This document shows positions 44,467-53,320 of a stretch of 64,000 bases of DNA, piece by piece. The position numbers and the translations under genes are program-made. Position 1 is the first letter of the stretch, and every line of letters begins with the position of its first letter. This stretch comes from Streptomyces sp. NBC_01262. GTDB taxonomy: Bacteria > Actinomycetota > Actinomycetes > Streptomycetales > Streptomycetaceae. The stretch is from contig NZ_CP108462.1 in NCBI RefSeq assembly GCF_036226365.1, positions 5,082,501 to 5,146,500 on the forward strand. The letters are read 5' to 3'. The notes under the pieces were generated by a model that saw only the letters and a list, made by a program, of their open reading frames with translations, made no database searches and was not told where the DNA came from.

Positions 44467-44502
44467 GCAAAGGGCGGTGGCCACCCGGCCACCGCCCTTT
44501 GC
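44467..44502. terminator. bidirectional terminator
   Basis: GCAAAGGGCGGTGGCC / GGCCACCGCCCTTTGC with a 4-base loop between the converging GT39 and secreted-protein genes. Confidence 0.78.
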
Positions 44503-44506
44503 GCGC

Positions 44507-44950
44507 TCAGCAGCTGTCATCCGTCGCGAAAAGGTCCAGCGAATCGGACGTCATGCGCTGGACCTTGAAGTGGTGGTTGACCCATATCGTCCAGCCCCCC
44601 TTCACGAGCGAGGTGTTCTCCGAGGCTTCAAGGGCGAGGTGCTTCGCCGGTCGCCAGCCCTGTCGCCGCAGCGCCGCCACGGCGTCGGAGTACGCCTGTG
44701 CCGCGCCCTCGTCGGCCGCGGCCCACGTGACGACGCAGTCCTTCGTCAGCGGCGTGCCGTGTTTGCCGGTCCCGGCGACCAACAAGGCGGCGCCACCCCG
44801 GCCCACCTCGGCCCCCGCCATGGCGGAGTCGATCTCCGCCACGACATCGCTCCTGCTCAACGGCGCGGACTGCGGAAACGCGGGTGCGTCGCCGCTCACC
44901 ACCACGGTCCATGACGCGGCCGCGACTGCGGCCAATGCCACCGACTTCAC
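44507..44950 (-). CDS. hypothetical exported protein
   Basis: 147 residues. Short N-terminal hydrophobic segment (VALAAVAAASWTVVVSG) as signal or anchor, then a soluble domain (AQAYSDAVAALRRQGWRPAKHLALEASENTSLVKGGWTIWVNHHFKVQ) with Cys at both ends. It starts 5 bases after the stop of the PPOX gene, so the two form an operon. No family recognised. Confidence 0.72.
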   Translation of the reverse strand: MKSVALAAVAAASWTVVVSGDAPAFPQSAPLSRSDVVAEIDSAMAGAEVGRGGAALLVAGTGKHGTPLTKDCVVTWAAADEGAAQAYSDAVAALRRQGWRPAKHLALEASENTSLVKGGWTIWVNHHFKVQRMTSDSLDLFATDDSC

Positions 44951-44954
44951 GCCG

Positions 44955-45425
44955 TCAGTCCTCCGGCGCCAGCCGCGCCGGGAAGCCGCCCGTCGCGATC
45001 GGCCCCCACCGCTCCGGCGTGATCCGGATCAGCGACTTGCCCTGCTTCACCATCGCCTCCCGGTACTCCGCCCAGTCCGGGTGCTCCCCCGAGATGTTGC
45101 GGAAGTACTCCACTAACGGCTCCACCGACTCCGGCGAGTCGATCACCTCCGCCGTCCCGTCGATCTGCACCCAGGGCCCGTTCCACTCGTCCGAAAGCAC
45201 GATCACGCTCACCCGCGGATCCCTGCGCGCGTTCCGCGTCTTCGCCCGTTCCGGATACGTCGACACGACCAGCCGCCCCGAGTCGTCCACCCCGCACGTC
45301 AGCGGGGAGCCCTGCGGCAGCCCGTCGGCGCGCACGGTCAGCAGGATCGCCCGGTGGCGCGGACGTACGAATTCGAGAAGCTGGTCGAGGCCGACGGCGG
45401 TGTTCGTCGCGATGTAGGCAGCCAT
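44955..45425 (-). CDS. PPOX-class F420-dependent oxidoreductase
   Basis: 156 residues, split-barrel FMN/F420-binding fold: FVRPRHRAILLTVRADGLPQGSPLTCGVDDSGRLVVSTYPERAKTRNARRDPRVSVIVL and VQIDGTAEVID. This family reduces or oxidises small molecules with F420. First gene of a short operon with the exported protein. Confidence 0.88.
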   Translation of the reverse strand: MAAYIATNTAVGLDQLLEFVRPRHRAILLTVRADGLPQGSPLTCGVDDSGRLVVSTYPERAKTRNARRDPRVSVIVLSDEWNGPWVQIDGTAEVIDSPESVEPLVEYFRNISGEHPDWAEYREAMVKQGKSLIRITPERWGPIATGGFPARLAPED

Positions 45426-45478
45426 GAGGCCAGCCTATGTGCGGGATACTCGACCTGGCCGACCGGAAGGGGACCACG

Positions 45479-46039
45479 ATGGAGTACGCCCGAATGCGTG
45501 CCATCGCCGACGAACTCCGTCAGGTCGAGGAAGCGTGGGCCATTGAGATCAGCGGCGACCACATCATCATGGTGATGAGCCCCGCCAAACGGCATCAGCT
45601 CATCGCGTTCCGCATCGCTGAGCAGCTCAACAGCCAGCTGGCGGGCACCGAGCCCCAGGTGATCGCCCAGTCCGGTGCGCAGATCGAGGATGTCTCGGTG
45701 GCCGCCGCATTGCGCAGACCCGATGTGGTGATTCTGCCCCTGGCCGCGCTGGACACAGAGGGCGACACCGTTGACCCCGCCGACGTGCTCGCTGTGGTGG
45801 AAGTCGTTTCGAAATCGAACCCGGAGAACGACTACCAGGGCAAAACCCGCGACTACGCGGTCATGGGCATTGAGCACTATCTGCTCGTCGACCCGCGCAA
45901 GGGCACCGGCATGGTGCTCTCCAGCCCGCACCACACGCCGGAGGGCCCGCAGTACGCGGTCCGCCGCGAGTTCGTCTTCGGCGAGACCGTGCCGCTGAAG
46001 GACTGGCGGATCGAGACCGCCGACTTCCCGCTCTACTAG
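45479..46039 (+). CDS. Uma2-family (DUF820) putative restriction-like nuclease
   Basis: 186 residues. PD-(D/E)xK-type core: RRPDVVIL, VVEVVSKSNPENDYQGKTRDYAVMGIEHYLLVDP. ATG 45479 has GGAAGGGGAC upstream and fits better than 45437. The family is expanded in Streptomyces; members lack known targets and may be domesticated nucleases. Confidence 0.88.
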   Translation: MEYARMRAIADELRQVEEAWAIEISGDHIIMVMSPAKRHQLIAFRIAEQLNSQLAGTEPQVIAQSGAQIEDVSVAAALRRPDVVILPLAALDTEGDTVDPADVLAVVEVVSKSNPENDYQGKTRDYAVMGIEHYLLVDPRKGTGMVLSSPHHTPEGPQYAVRREFVFGETVPLKDWRIETADFPLY

Positions 46040-46167
46040 AGCGCAAGTATCGGGGCCCGGTGGCGGCCTCGGCCGTCCCCTGCTCCGGCCGCCGGGCCGG
46101 GCCCCTGCCGCCGGGGCGCGCGCCTCCGCTGTGGGCGCGCGTACCGGCGGCTGTCGGGTGGAGGGCG

Positions 46168-47787
46168 TCAGCCCTCGGTCTTGGCGTCCTCCGCGACAGG
46201 CGTGGCGACGGCGGCGGCAGCGGCCTGGAGGCCGCTGTGCGAGCGCAGCGGGACCTCCTTGACGAAGACCACCAGCAGCAGCCCGAGCAGCGCGAACGGC
46301 GCGGCGGACAGGAACACATCGCCGACCCCGTGTCCGTACGCGTTCTCGACCACGGACCGCACGGGGGCGGCCAGGCTGTCCAGGTCGGGGATCGAGTCGC
46401 TGGTGCTCGCGCCGCCGGTGTTGACGCCGATCGCGGCCAGGCCGTCCGTGACGTAGTCGGTGATGCGGTTGGCCATGACCGCGCCGAGCGCGGAGACGCC
46501 GACCGCGCCGCCGAGGCTGCGGAAGAAGCTGACCAGGGAGCTGGCGGAGCCGAGCTCGTGGGGCTGGACCTGGTTCTGGGTGGCGAGGACGAGGTTCTGC
46601 ATCGACATGCCGAGGCCGAGGCCGAGGAAGGCCATGTAGACCGCCATCTGCCAGTACGCGGTGTCGTGGCGGATGGTGCCGAGCAGCCCGAGGCCGGACG
46701 TCATCAGGACGCCGCCGGTGAGCAGCCAGACCTTCCAGCGGCCGGTCCTGGTGATGAACCGCCCGGAGACGGTGGAGGAGATGGCCAGACTGCCGATCAG
46801 CGGGATGGTCAGGACGCCGGACATCGTCGGTGACTTGTCCCGGGCGAGCTGGAAGTACTGGCTCAGGAAGACCGTGCCGGCGAACATCGCGATGCCCACG
46901 AAGGCGCTGGCCGCCGAGGTCAGGGTGATCGTCTTGTTGCGGAACAGCCGCAGCGGGACGATCGGTTCGGCCACCTTGGACTCGATGGCGAGGAAGACGC
47001 CGCCGAGTGCCAGCGACCCGCCGATCATGGCCAGGGTCTGCCAGGAGATCCAGTCGTACTTGTCACCCGCGAAGGTGACCCAGAGCAGCAGCAGCGAGAC
47101 GGACGCCGCCAGCACGGACGCGCCCAGCCAGTCCACCTTCACGTCGCGCTTCACGACGGGCAGCTTCAGCGTCTTCTGCAGCACGACCAGCGCGATGACC
47201 GCGAACGGCACGCCCACGTAGAAGCACCAGCGCCAGCCGAGCCAGCTGGTGTCCGTGATGACGCCGCCGAGCAGCGGGCCGCTGACCGTGGCGACGGCGA
47301 AGGTCGCGCCGAGGTAGCCGCTGTAACGGCCGCGCTCGCGCGGCGAGATCATCGCCGCCATCACGATCTGGGCGAGCGCCGACAGACCGCCGACGCCGAC
47401 GCCCTGGACGACGCGGCAGGCGATGAGCATGCCGGAGTTCTGCGAGAGGCCGGCCGCCATCGAGCCGGTCACGTAGATGACCAGGGCTATCTGCACCAGC
47501 AGCTTCTTGCTGGTCAGGTCGGCGAGCTTGCCCCACAGGGGGGTGGTGACCGTCATCGCGAGCAGCGAGGCCGTGACGACCCAGGTGTACGCGCTCTGCG
47601 TGCCGTGCAGGTCGGCGACGATGTCCGGGAGGGCGTTGGTGACGATCGTGGACGACAGGATCGCCACGAACATGCCGAGCAGCAGACCGGACAGGGCTTC
47701 CATGATCTGCCGGTGCGTCATGGGGGCCGCGTCACTCGCCTGGGCGTCGGGCCCCCGCACACCGGGCGGTGTCGCGGTTGATGTCAT
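46168..47787 (-). CDS. DHA2-family MFS drug efflux transporter
   Basis: 539 residues, 14 membrane segments of the EmrB/QacA type. Motif A GKLADLTSKKLLVQI and motif C GPLLGGVITDTSWLGWRWCFYVGVP are clear. It exports a toxic compound using the proton gradient. ATG 47787 has AAGAAGAGGG at proper spacing; ATG 47793 would be too close. Located 37 bases after the MarR gene, which probably represses it. Confidence 0.92.
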   Translation of the reverse strand: MTSTATPPGVRGPDAQASDAAPMTHRQIMEALSGLLLGMFVAILSSTIVTNALPDIVADLHGTQSAYTWVVTASLLAMTVTTPLWGKLADLTSKKLLVQIALVIYVTGSMAAGLSQNSGMLIACRVVQGVGVGGLSALAQIVMAAMISPRERGRYSGYLGATFAVATVSGPLLGGVITDTSWLGWRWCFYVGVPFAVIALVVLQKTLKLPVVKRDVKVDWLGASVLAASVSLLLLWVTFAGDKYDWISWQTLAMIGGSLALGGVFLAIESKVAEPIVPLRLFRNKTITLTSAASAFVGIAMFAGTVFLSQYFQLARDKSPTMSGVLTIPLIGSLAISSTVSGRFITRTGRWKVWLLTGGVLMTSGLGLLGTIRHDTAYWQMAVYMAFLGLGLGMSMQNLVLATQNQVQPHELGSASSLVSFFRSLGGAVGVSALGAVMANRITDYVTDGLAAIGVNTGGASTSDSIPDLDSLAAPVRSVVENAYGHGVGDVFLSAAPFALLGLLLVVFVKEVPLRSHSGLQAAAAAVATPVAEDAKTEG

Positions 47788-47824
47788 CGTCATCCCTCTT
47801 CTTCGCGTCGTCGCGTTCACTTCG

Positions 47825-48253
47825 TCACGCCGTGGTGAAATCGGTCCTGAGCCGGGCCAGCAGTTCCGTGAACCGCTCCACGTCCTCGTCCGGCCAGCCG
47901 TCCAGCCGGTCGGCCAGCACGCCGGCGATGTGGTCCTGGGCGGTGCGCAGCACCGCATCGCCCCGCGTGGTGAGCCGCAGCAGCCGGGACCGCTTGTCCA
48001 GCGGGTCGGGCGCGCGCTCGATCCAGCCGCGGTCCGCGAGGTGCGCGACGTGGCGGCTGGTGACGGACATGTCGATGTCCAGCAGCTCGGCCAGGCGGCC
48101 GATCCGCATCTCGCCATGGCGGCTGATCACGGACAGCACGCCCACCGACGCCACCTGGCAGTCGCCGGGCAGTGTGCGGGCCATCCCCCGCATGACCGAG
48201 ATCGTGGCGCGCAGCTGTGTCGCGAGTTCCGCGAACTGCTTGCGATCAGCCAT
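47825..48253 (-). CDS. MarR-family transcriptional regulator
   Basis: 142 residues, winged helix-turn-helix (SVISRHGEMRIGRLAELLDIDMSVTSRHVAHLADRGWIERAPDPLDKRSRLLRLTTRG). ATG 48253 is preceded by GGGGGGTGG; the longer frame is unlikely. First gene of the efflux operon, with two TTGCNNNNNGCAA operators just upstream. Confidence 0.92.
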   Translation of the reverse strand: MADRKQFAELATQLRATISVMRGMARTLPGDCQVASVGVLSVISRHGEMRIGRLAELLDIDMSVTSRHVAHLADRGWIERAPDPLDKRSRLLRLTTRGDAVLRTAQDHIAGVLADRLDGWPDEDVERFTELLARLRTDFTTA

Positions 48254-48280
48254 GACGCCACCCCCCCTGCCATCCTGTAG

Positions 48281-48321
48281 TTGCCTCAAGCAACCATAGA
48301 GTCATTGGTTGCTGCAGGCAA
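48281..48321. promoter_or_regulatory. two MarR operators
   Basis: TTGCCTCAAGCAA (48281-48293) and TTGCTGCAGGCAA (48309-48321), each a TTGC-N5-GCAA palindrome, 28 bases apart. Together they form a larger inverted repeat with 14 of 16 matches. They lie 28 bases before the MarR start, as expected for autorepression. Confidence 0.75.
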
Positions 48322-48363
48322 ATGATTCTCGGGAGCAAGCGAGTAAAAATCTCCCAAAGGAAA

Positions 48364-48392
48364 GGCCCGCCTTCGGTCAATCAAGGCGGGCC
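48364..48392 (-). terminator. terminator after the aldo/keto reductase
   Basis: GGCCCGCCTT / AAGGCGGGCC hairpin followed on the minus strand by TTTCCTTT, 33 bases after the stop of the reductase gene. Confidence 0.7.
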
Positions 48393-48424
48393 CTCACCGC
48401 AAAACGGCTGGTCAGTGCGGCTGG

Positions 48425-49372
48425 TCAGCCCGACGCAGCCGTCAGCTTCGCCAGTTCCTCCGCGGTCAGTTTCAGATCCGCCACCGCCACCAGCGCGCCC
48501 AACTGCCCCACATTGCGCGCGCTGGCGATCGGCGCCGCGACCGTCGGCTGCGCCGCCAGCCACGCCAGCGCCACGGTCGCCGGTTCCGCGTCATGCGCAG
48601 CGGCGACTTCGTCCAGGGCGGCCAGCACGCGCACGCCGCGTTCGGCCTGCTCGCCCTTCAGGTACTCCCCTGCCCCGGCCGCGCGCGGGCTGTCCACCGC
48701 TTCGCCTCCGGGCCGGTACTTGCCGGTCAGGAAGCCCTTGGCCAGCCCGAAGTACGGCACCGAGGACAGCCCGTGCGCCTGGACGACCTCGCGCAGCGCG
48801 CCCTCGTACCCGTCGCGCTCCACGAGGTTGTAGTGCTGCTGCAGCGCGACGTACTTCGCCAGGCCCTCGCGGTCCGAGAACTCAAGGGACTCGGCCAGCC
48901 GCTCCGGGGTGATGTTGGACGCCGCGATCTGCCGCACCTTGCCCTCGCCGACCAGGGCGTCCAGCGCTGTGATGATCTCCTCGACCGGCACCTCGGGGTC
49001 GTCGAAGTGGGTGTAGTAGAGGTCGATGCGGTCGGTGCCCAGCCTGCGCAGCGAGGCCTCGGCGGCGGCCTTGATGTTGGCGGCCCTCAGGCCCTTGTAC
49101 TCGGGGTGCGAGCTGACCTTGGTGGCCACGATGACGTCGTCGCGGTTCCCGCGCGCCGCCACCCAGCGGCCGATGACCCCCTCCGACTCCCCGCCGCTGT
49201 GCCCGGGGACCCAGGCCGAGTAGCCGTCGGCCGTGTCGATGAAGTTGCCGCCCGCGGCGGCGTAGGAATCGAGTACGGCGAACGAGGCCTGTTCGTCGGC
49301 CGTCCAGCCGAACACATTGCCGCCGAGGGAGAGCGGGAAGACATCGAGATCCGAGTTGCCAATGCGTGTCAT
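48425..49372 (-). CDS. aldo/keto reductase
   Basis: 315 residues, (beta/alpha)8 barrel. Catalytic Asp/Tyr region AAGGNFIDTADGYSAWVPG, Lys in VIVATKVSSHPE, His in IDLYYTHFDDP and the NADPH-binding SARNVGQLGALV near the end. It belongs to the AKR11/YajO-like group that reduces sugars or aldehydes with NADPH. Monocistronic. Confidence 0.92.
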   Translation of the reverse strand: MTRIGNSDLDVFPLSLGGNVFGWTADEQASFAVLDSYAAAGGNFIDTADGYSAWVPGHSGGESEGVIGRWVAARGNRDDVIVATKVSSHPEYKGLRAANIKAAAEASLRRLGTDRIDLYYTHFDDPEVPVEEIITALDALVGEGKVRQIAASNITPERLAESLEFSDREGLAKYVALQQHYNLVERDGYEGALREVVQAHGLSSVPYFGLAKGFLTGKYRPGGEAVDSPRAAGAGEYLKGEQAERGVRVLAALDEVAAAHDAEPATVALAWLAAQPTVAAPIASARNVGQLGALVAVADLKLTAEELAKLTAASG

Positions 49373-49432
49373 GTGTTACGTAAGCAACCCGGGGGTGCCC
49401 TCCATTCCGCATCTTCGCTAGGGTTCCGGCCC

Positions 49433-49624
49433 ATGAGCACTCCCAACAGCCCCGAGAACAACTACGACCCGGCCGGCAGCACCCAGATGTTCCGGGCCTT
49501 CGTGGACGAGCAGCCCCCGCAGCAGGCCGCCACCGCCTCCGGCGGCAGCAAAACCGGCCTGATCGTCGGCGTCATCGCCGCGATCGTGGTGGTCGCCGTC
49601 GTGGCCTGGCTCGCCCTCAGCTGA
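49433..49624 (+). CDS. small single-pass membrane protein
   Basis: 63 residues: a polar N terminus (NSPENNYDPAGSTQMFRAFVDEQPPQQA) and a C-terminal membrane segment GLIVGVIAAIVVVAVVAWLALS, so a tail-anchored topology. Too short for a family call. The stop overlaps the convergent gene by 8 bases. Confidence 0.65.
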   Translation: MSTPNSPENNYDPAGSTQMFRAFVDEQPPQQAATASGGSKTGLIVGVIAAIVVVAVVAWLALS

Positions 49625-50294
49625 GCCGGACGTCCTGGGTCTCCACGTGCATGCCCAGCGGCACCCGCCAGGCGTCCACGCAGATCTCCCAGGTCTTCTC
49701 CTTCTTCGCGCCGCCCTCCACCGGCACCGGCACCGCCTCGTCGGTCTCCACGGTTGCCCAGTCGATGCCCAGCAGCCCGATGATGTGCGTGCCGAAGGTG
49801 ACGGTGCCCGTCGTCGCCGGCTGACCGCCGGTGTTGGTGAAGGTCACGGTGACGTACTCGCACCAGCGGTCGTCCGATGCTGCCCGCGTGAGCCCGCCGA
49901 CCGCGAGCCGGGCGGGCGCGGGGCTTGAACTCGGGCTTCGGCTCGGGCTCGGGCTCGGGCTGGCCTCAGGGGCCGACGCGGAGGCCGACGCCCGGCCCTG
50001 CGCACGCGGCGTACCGCCAGGGCTCCGTACGGAAGCGGAAGCCGAAGCCGAAGCCGAAGCACCAGGGCCGCCGCTCGCGGGGCCGCCGTCCAGCGGCACC
50101 CACTCCACGCTCCCGTCCGGCGGGACGTTCCCCGTGGCCGCCGCCGTCCCCGTCGGCCCGGCCGGGCCGACCGCGAGGTAGCCCGGATCCGTGCCGCCGT
50201 CCGGGCCGAAGGTGGCGAGCGCGCCGAGACACAACACGGCCGCCGAGGCAGCGGCAAGGACCGCGCCCCGGCGGCCGGACGGCAGGTGAACCAT
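49617..50294 (-). CDS. secreted Ser/Ala/Pro-rich protein with C-terminal beta domain
   Basis: 225 residues. Signal segment (AVLAAASAAVLCLGALATFG), a long low-complexity linker (ASASASASASV; SPSPSPSRSPSSSPAP, about 75-130) and a C-terminal domain with WCEYVTVTFTNTGGQPATTGTVTFGTHIIGLLGIDWATV, resembling a CARDB/carbohydrate-binding-type beta sandwich with two Cys. Likely cell-wall exposed. Confidence 0.72.
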   Translation of the reverse strand: MVHLPSGRRGAVLAAASAAVLCLGALATFGPDGGTDPGYLAVGPAGPTGTAAATGNVPPDGSVEWVPLDGGPASGGPGASASASASASVRSPGGTPRAQGRASASASAPEASPSPSPSRSPSSSPAPARLAVGGLTRAASDDRWCEYVTVTFTNTGGQPATTGTVTFGTHIIGLLGIDWATVETDEAVPVPVEGGAKKEKTWEICVDAWRVPLGMHVETQDVRLS

Positions 50295-50347
50295 CGCGCC
50301 AGATTACTGACGTGGCGTCAGTAACGGAACACTCGCAGGGACACTCT

Positions 50348-51289
50348 CTACTGCTCAGCCGTCAGACCGTCCCGCAGCTGGGACAGGGTCCGGGTGAGCA
50401 GCCGGGAGACGTGCATCTGGGAGATGCCGACCTCCTCGCCGATCTGCGACTGGGTCATGTTGGCGAAGAAGCGCAGCATGATGATCCGCCGCTCGCGCGG
50501 GGGCAGCTGGGCCAGTAGCGGCTTGAGCGACTCGCGGTACTCCACGCCCTCCAGCGCGGTGTCCTCATAGCCGAGCCGGTCCGCCAGTGAGCCCTCGCCG
50601 CCGTCGTCCTCCGGGGGCGGGGAGTCCAGCGAGCTCGCGGTGTACGCGTTGCCGACCGCGAGGCCGTCGACGACGTCCTCCTCCGACACGCCGAGCGCCA
50701 CAGCGAGCTCGGCCACGGTCGGGGACCTGTCCAGCTTCTGCGCGAGCTCGTCGCTGGTCTTGGTCAGCGCGAGGCGCAGCTCCTGGAGCCGCCTGGGCAC
50801 GCGCACCGACCACGACGTGTCGCGGAAGAAGCGCTTCACCTCACCCACGATCGTGGGCATCGCGAAGGTCGGGAACTCCACGCCGCGGTTGCAGTCGAAG
50901 CGGTCGATCGCCTTGATCAGGCCGATGGTGCCGACCTGGACGATGTCCTCCATGGGCTCGTTACGGCTGCGGAAGCGAGCCGCCGCGTACCGGACGAGCG
51001 GGAGGTTCAGCTCGATGAGGGTGTCCCGGACGTACGTCTTCTCCGGGCTGTCCTGCGACAGCTGCGCGAGCCGCAGGAACAGCGCGCGGGAGAGCGTACG
51101 GGTGTCGACCGCGGTGCTCACCTCGACGGGAATGTCGATTTCGGCGATCGCGGTGGTTGGGTCGACAGCCTCGACGACGGTGTCGGCTGAGTCGGCGGCG
51201 GTGGTGATGTCGATGGCCTTGCCGCTGAGAGCGTCGGCCGGCGCTGCGTCGGTACGGAGCACCTTCGGACTGCCCACTTCTACGGACAT
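50348..51289 (-). CDS. SigB/SigF-family RNA polymerase sigma factor (SigN-like)
   Basis: 313 residues. Regions 2 ([37 protein letters not shown]), 3 (RSPTVAELAVALGVSEEDVVDGL) and 4 ([42 protein letters not shown]) are intact. ATG 51289 follows AGGGGGTGGC. In S. coelicolor I recall sigN and sigF lying side by side near upp; by order this one corresponds to SigN. Sigma factors of this class act in stress and sporulation and are held by anti-sigma factors. Confidence 0.9.
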   Translation of the reverse strand: MSVEVGSPKVLRTDAAPADALSGKAIDITTAADSADTVVEAVDPTTAIAEIDIPVEVSTAVDTRTLSRALFLRLAQLSQDSPEKTYVRDTLIELNLPLVRYAAARFRSRNEPMEDIVQVGTIGLIKAIDRFDCNRGVEFPTFAMPTIVGEVKRFFRDTSWSVRVPRRLQELRLALTKTSDELAQKLDRSPTVAELAVALGVSEEDVVDGLAVGNAYTASSLDSPPPEDDGGEGSLADRLGYEDTALEGVEYRESLKPLLAQLPPRERRIIMLRFFANMTQSQIGEEVGISQMHVSRLLTRTLSQLRDGLTAEQ

Positions 51290-51462
51290 GCCACCCCCTT
51301 GAGGTCGCGGACGGGTGTCGCAGGCGGGCGACGGTTCGTTCCTCCAACTGGAATACCGGCCACCAGCCCGCGACAAACGCGGTATCCGCAGAATGTCACA
51401 TGTCGGCAACACGCTGTAGCGCCATGTCGACATTTCTTCGCAGGTTGGTTAATCCTATTCAG

Positions 51463-52314
51463 CTATGATTCGATCTGATTTGCGGATCTGAGCCTTGCGA
51501 AGCTCCTCGACAGCAGTCGTGACACATGCATCTGAGACACCCCCAGCTCCGCACTGATCTGCGACTGGGTCAGATTCCCGAAGTAGCGCAGCAGCAGAAT
51601 CCGCCGCTCCCGCTCCGGCAGCTGCACCAGTAGATGCCGCACCAGGTCCCGGTGCTCCACGCCCGTCAGCGCCGGATCCTCGTACCCCAGCCGGTCCAGC
51701 AGCCCCGGCGCCCCGTCCCCGCCCTCCTGGGCCGCCTCCAGCGACGTCGCGTGATACGCCCGCCCCGCCTCCAGGCAGGCCAGCACCTCCTCCTCGGCCA
51801 GCTTCAGCCGGCCCGCGATCTCCGCGGTGGTCGGCGTACGCCCGTGCAGCACCGTCAGATCCTCGATCGCCCCGCTCACTTGCACCCACAGCTCATGCAG
51901 CCTGCGCGGCACGTGGACGGTCCGTACGTTGTCCCTGAAGTAACGTTTGATCTCGCCGACCACCGTGGGCATCGCGAAGGTCGGGAACTGCACCCCGCGC
52001 TCCGGATCGAACCGGTCGATCGCGTTGATCAGACCGATCGTCCCGACCTGGACCACGTCCTCCATCGGCTCGTTGCGGCTGCGGAAGCGGGCGGCCGCGT
52101 ACCGCACCAGCGGCAGATTCACCTCGATCAGCGCCGCCCGTACCCGCGCGTGCTCCGCGGTCCCCGGCTTCAGGCCGGTCAGCTGCTCGAAGAGCACCTG
52201 TGTGAGCGCCCTCGCCTCGACGGCATTGGCATTCGGGGCACGGGTACGGGTCCGACCCCCGCCCCCGCTTCTGTCGCTGCTTGCTGGTGACGCCGTACGG
52301 GCCGACACGGACAT
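51463..52314 (-). CDS. sigF: SigF-type sporulation sigma factor
   Basis: 283 residues with the same SigB/SigF architecture (region 2 [37 protein letters not shown]; region 4 [37 protein letters not shown]). Regions 2.1-2.3 are almost identical to the neighbour at 50348, showing an old duplication. Nearest to tadA/upp, so by position it matches S. coelicolor SigF, active late in spores. The symbol rests on synteny recall. Confidence 0.82.
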   Translation of the reverse strand: MSVSARTASPASSDRSGGGGRTRTRAPNANAVEARALTQVLFEQLTGLKPGTAEHARVRAALIEVNLPLVRYAAARFRSRNEPMEDVVQVGTIGLINAIDRFDPERGVQFPTFAMPTVVGEIKRYFRDNVRTVHVPRRLHELWVQVSGAIEDLTVLHGRTPTTAEIAGRLKLAEEEVLACLEAGRAYHATSLEAAQEGGDGAPGLLDRLGYEDPALTGVEHRDLVRHLLVQLPERERRILLLRYFGNLTQSQISAELGVSQMHVSRLLSRSFARLRSANQIES

Positions 52315-52446
52315 ACCACCCCACCCTCATCGGTCCACTCATCCGTCAAAAGCGGTCATAGCATCACAATTCATGTGCACTGTGCGCAAGCACCGTATAA
52401 CACCGTGTTGAAGGCGAGTTGACCTTGACTTGGGGTGTTCCATGAC

Positions 52447-52482
52447 AAAAGCCCCCCACCCGGAGGGCGAGGGGCTCAGCGA
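52447..52482 (-). terminator. terminator after the Dabb gene
   Basis: AGCCCC / GGGGCT stem with inner CCACCC-type pairing, then TTTTGTC on the minus strand, 20 bases after the stop. Confidence 0.6.
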
Positions 52483-52501
52483 GAACCGCTGGAACGGTTA
52501 A

Positions 52502-52795
52502 CTAGAACGGGTAATCGGCGATCACCCAGGTGGCGAACTCCCGCCACTGCGCCACGCCGGCCTGATGCGCCGGGTGCTCGATGTACGCCTTCAGCGCGTC
52601 CGCGTCCGCCACCGAGGAGTTGATCGCATAGTCGTACGCGATCGGCCGGTCCGAGATGTTCCAGCCCACTTCCCACGACGCCAGCTCCGGAACCAGCGCC
52701 CCCAGCTCCTCGAAAGCCCTGGCCCCCGCCACCACCCGCGGCTCGTCGCGCTGGACGCCCTCGTTGAGCTTGAACAGGACCAGATGGCGTATCAC
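52502..52795 (-). CDS. Dabb-family (stress-responsive alpha-beta barrel) protein
   Basis: 97 residues, dimeric ferredoxin-like fold: IRHLVLFKLNEGV at the N terminus, SSVADADALKAYIEHPAHQAGVAQW and VIADYPF at the end, as in plant stress proteins and bacterial Dabb enzymes. The His residues in HPAHQ are usual. Function unknown. Confidence 0.9.
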   Translation of the reverse strand: MIRHLVLFKLNEGVQRDEPRVVAGARAFEELGALVPELASWEVGWNISDRPIAYDYAINSSVADADALKAYIEHPAHQAGVAQWREFATWVIADYPF

Positions 52796-52826
52796 GCTGT
52801 ACTACTCCTCACCGGTGCCCCGCCGG

Positions 52827-52991
52827 TCAGTTGATCAGCTGGGTCATGAACTCACCGACGCCCTGGGCGGCGTCCGATATGCCCTGAAAGCCTATCTGGA
52901 CGAGGTCCGCAGCGCGTGCCGGCGACGTGATGACGGTGTACAGCACGAACACCACGACGACGTACATGGAGATCTTCTTCGCCTGCGCCAT
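52827..52991 (-). CDS. small membrane protein
   Basis: 54 residues: KKISMYVVVVFVLYTVITSPARA could be a signal peptide or anchor, followed by LVQIGFQGISDAAQGVGEFMTQLIN, an amphipathic helix. ATG 52991 is followed by a typical small-protein frame; conserved in Streptomyces as far as I recall. Confidence 0.7.
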   Translation of the reverse strand: MAQAKKISMYVVVVFVLYTVITSPARAADLVQIGFQGISDAAQGVGEFMTQLIN

Positions 52992-53103
52992 GTCTGGAGT
53001 GTATCCACCGGATGGCTCAATCACCCTTGAACAAAACGACCCTCCGCCGATCTCCGGCGCAGGCCGTCGTCCCGCTTCGGCCCCGGTGAGCGGCCCGACA
53101 CGC

Positions 53104-53146
53104 AAAAAAACCCCTCTGGCTGCACCGAAGTGCAGTCCGGAGGGGT
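53104..53146 (-). terminator. terminator after tRNA-Ser(CGA)
   Basis: Stem CCCCTCTGG-CTGCA / TGCAG-TCCGGAGGGG with a run of seven T after it on the minus strand. Confidence 0.78.
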
Positions 53147-53154
53147 GTTGCTGG

Positions 53155-53241
53155 CGGTAGCGGTGGGATTTGAACCCACGGAGGAGTTGCCCCCTCACAC
53201 GCTTTCGAGGCGTGCTCCTTAGGCCGCTCGGACACGCTACC
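53155..53241 (-). tRNA. tRNA-Ser (anticodon CGA)
   Basis: Minus strand: acceptor GGTAGCG pairs with CGCTACC, discriminator G; anticodon loop CTCGAAA gives CGA; long variable arm (GAGGGGGCAACTCCTC) and T arm GTGGGTTCAAATCCCAC. Confidence 0.96.
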
Positions 53242-53320
53242 GAGACAGAGCTTAGCGGACGCGGACGTGTGCTTTGAAATCGTTTGATCAGGCAGCCCGC
53301 AGGCCGCCCTCAGGTTGCCC

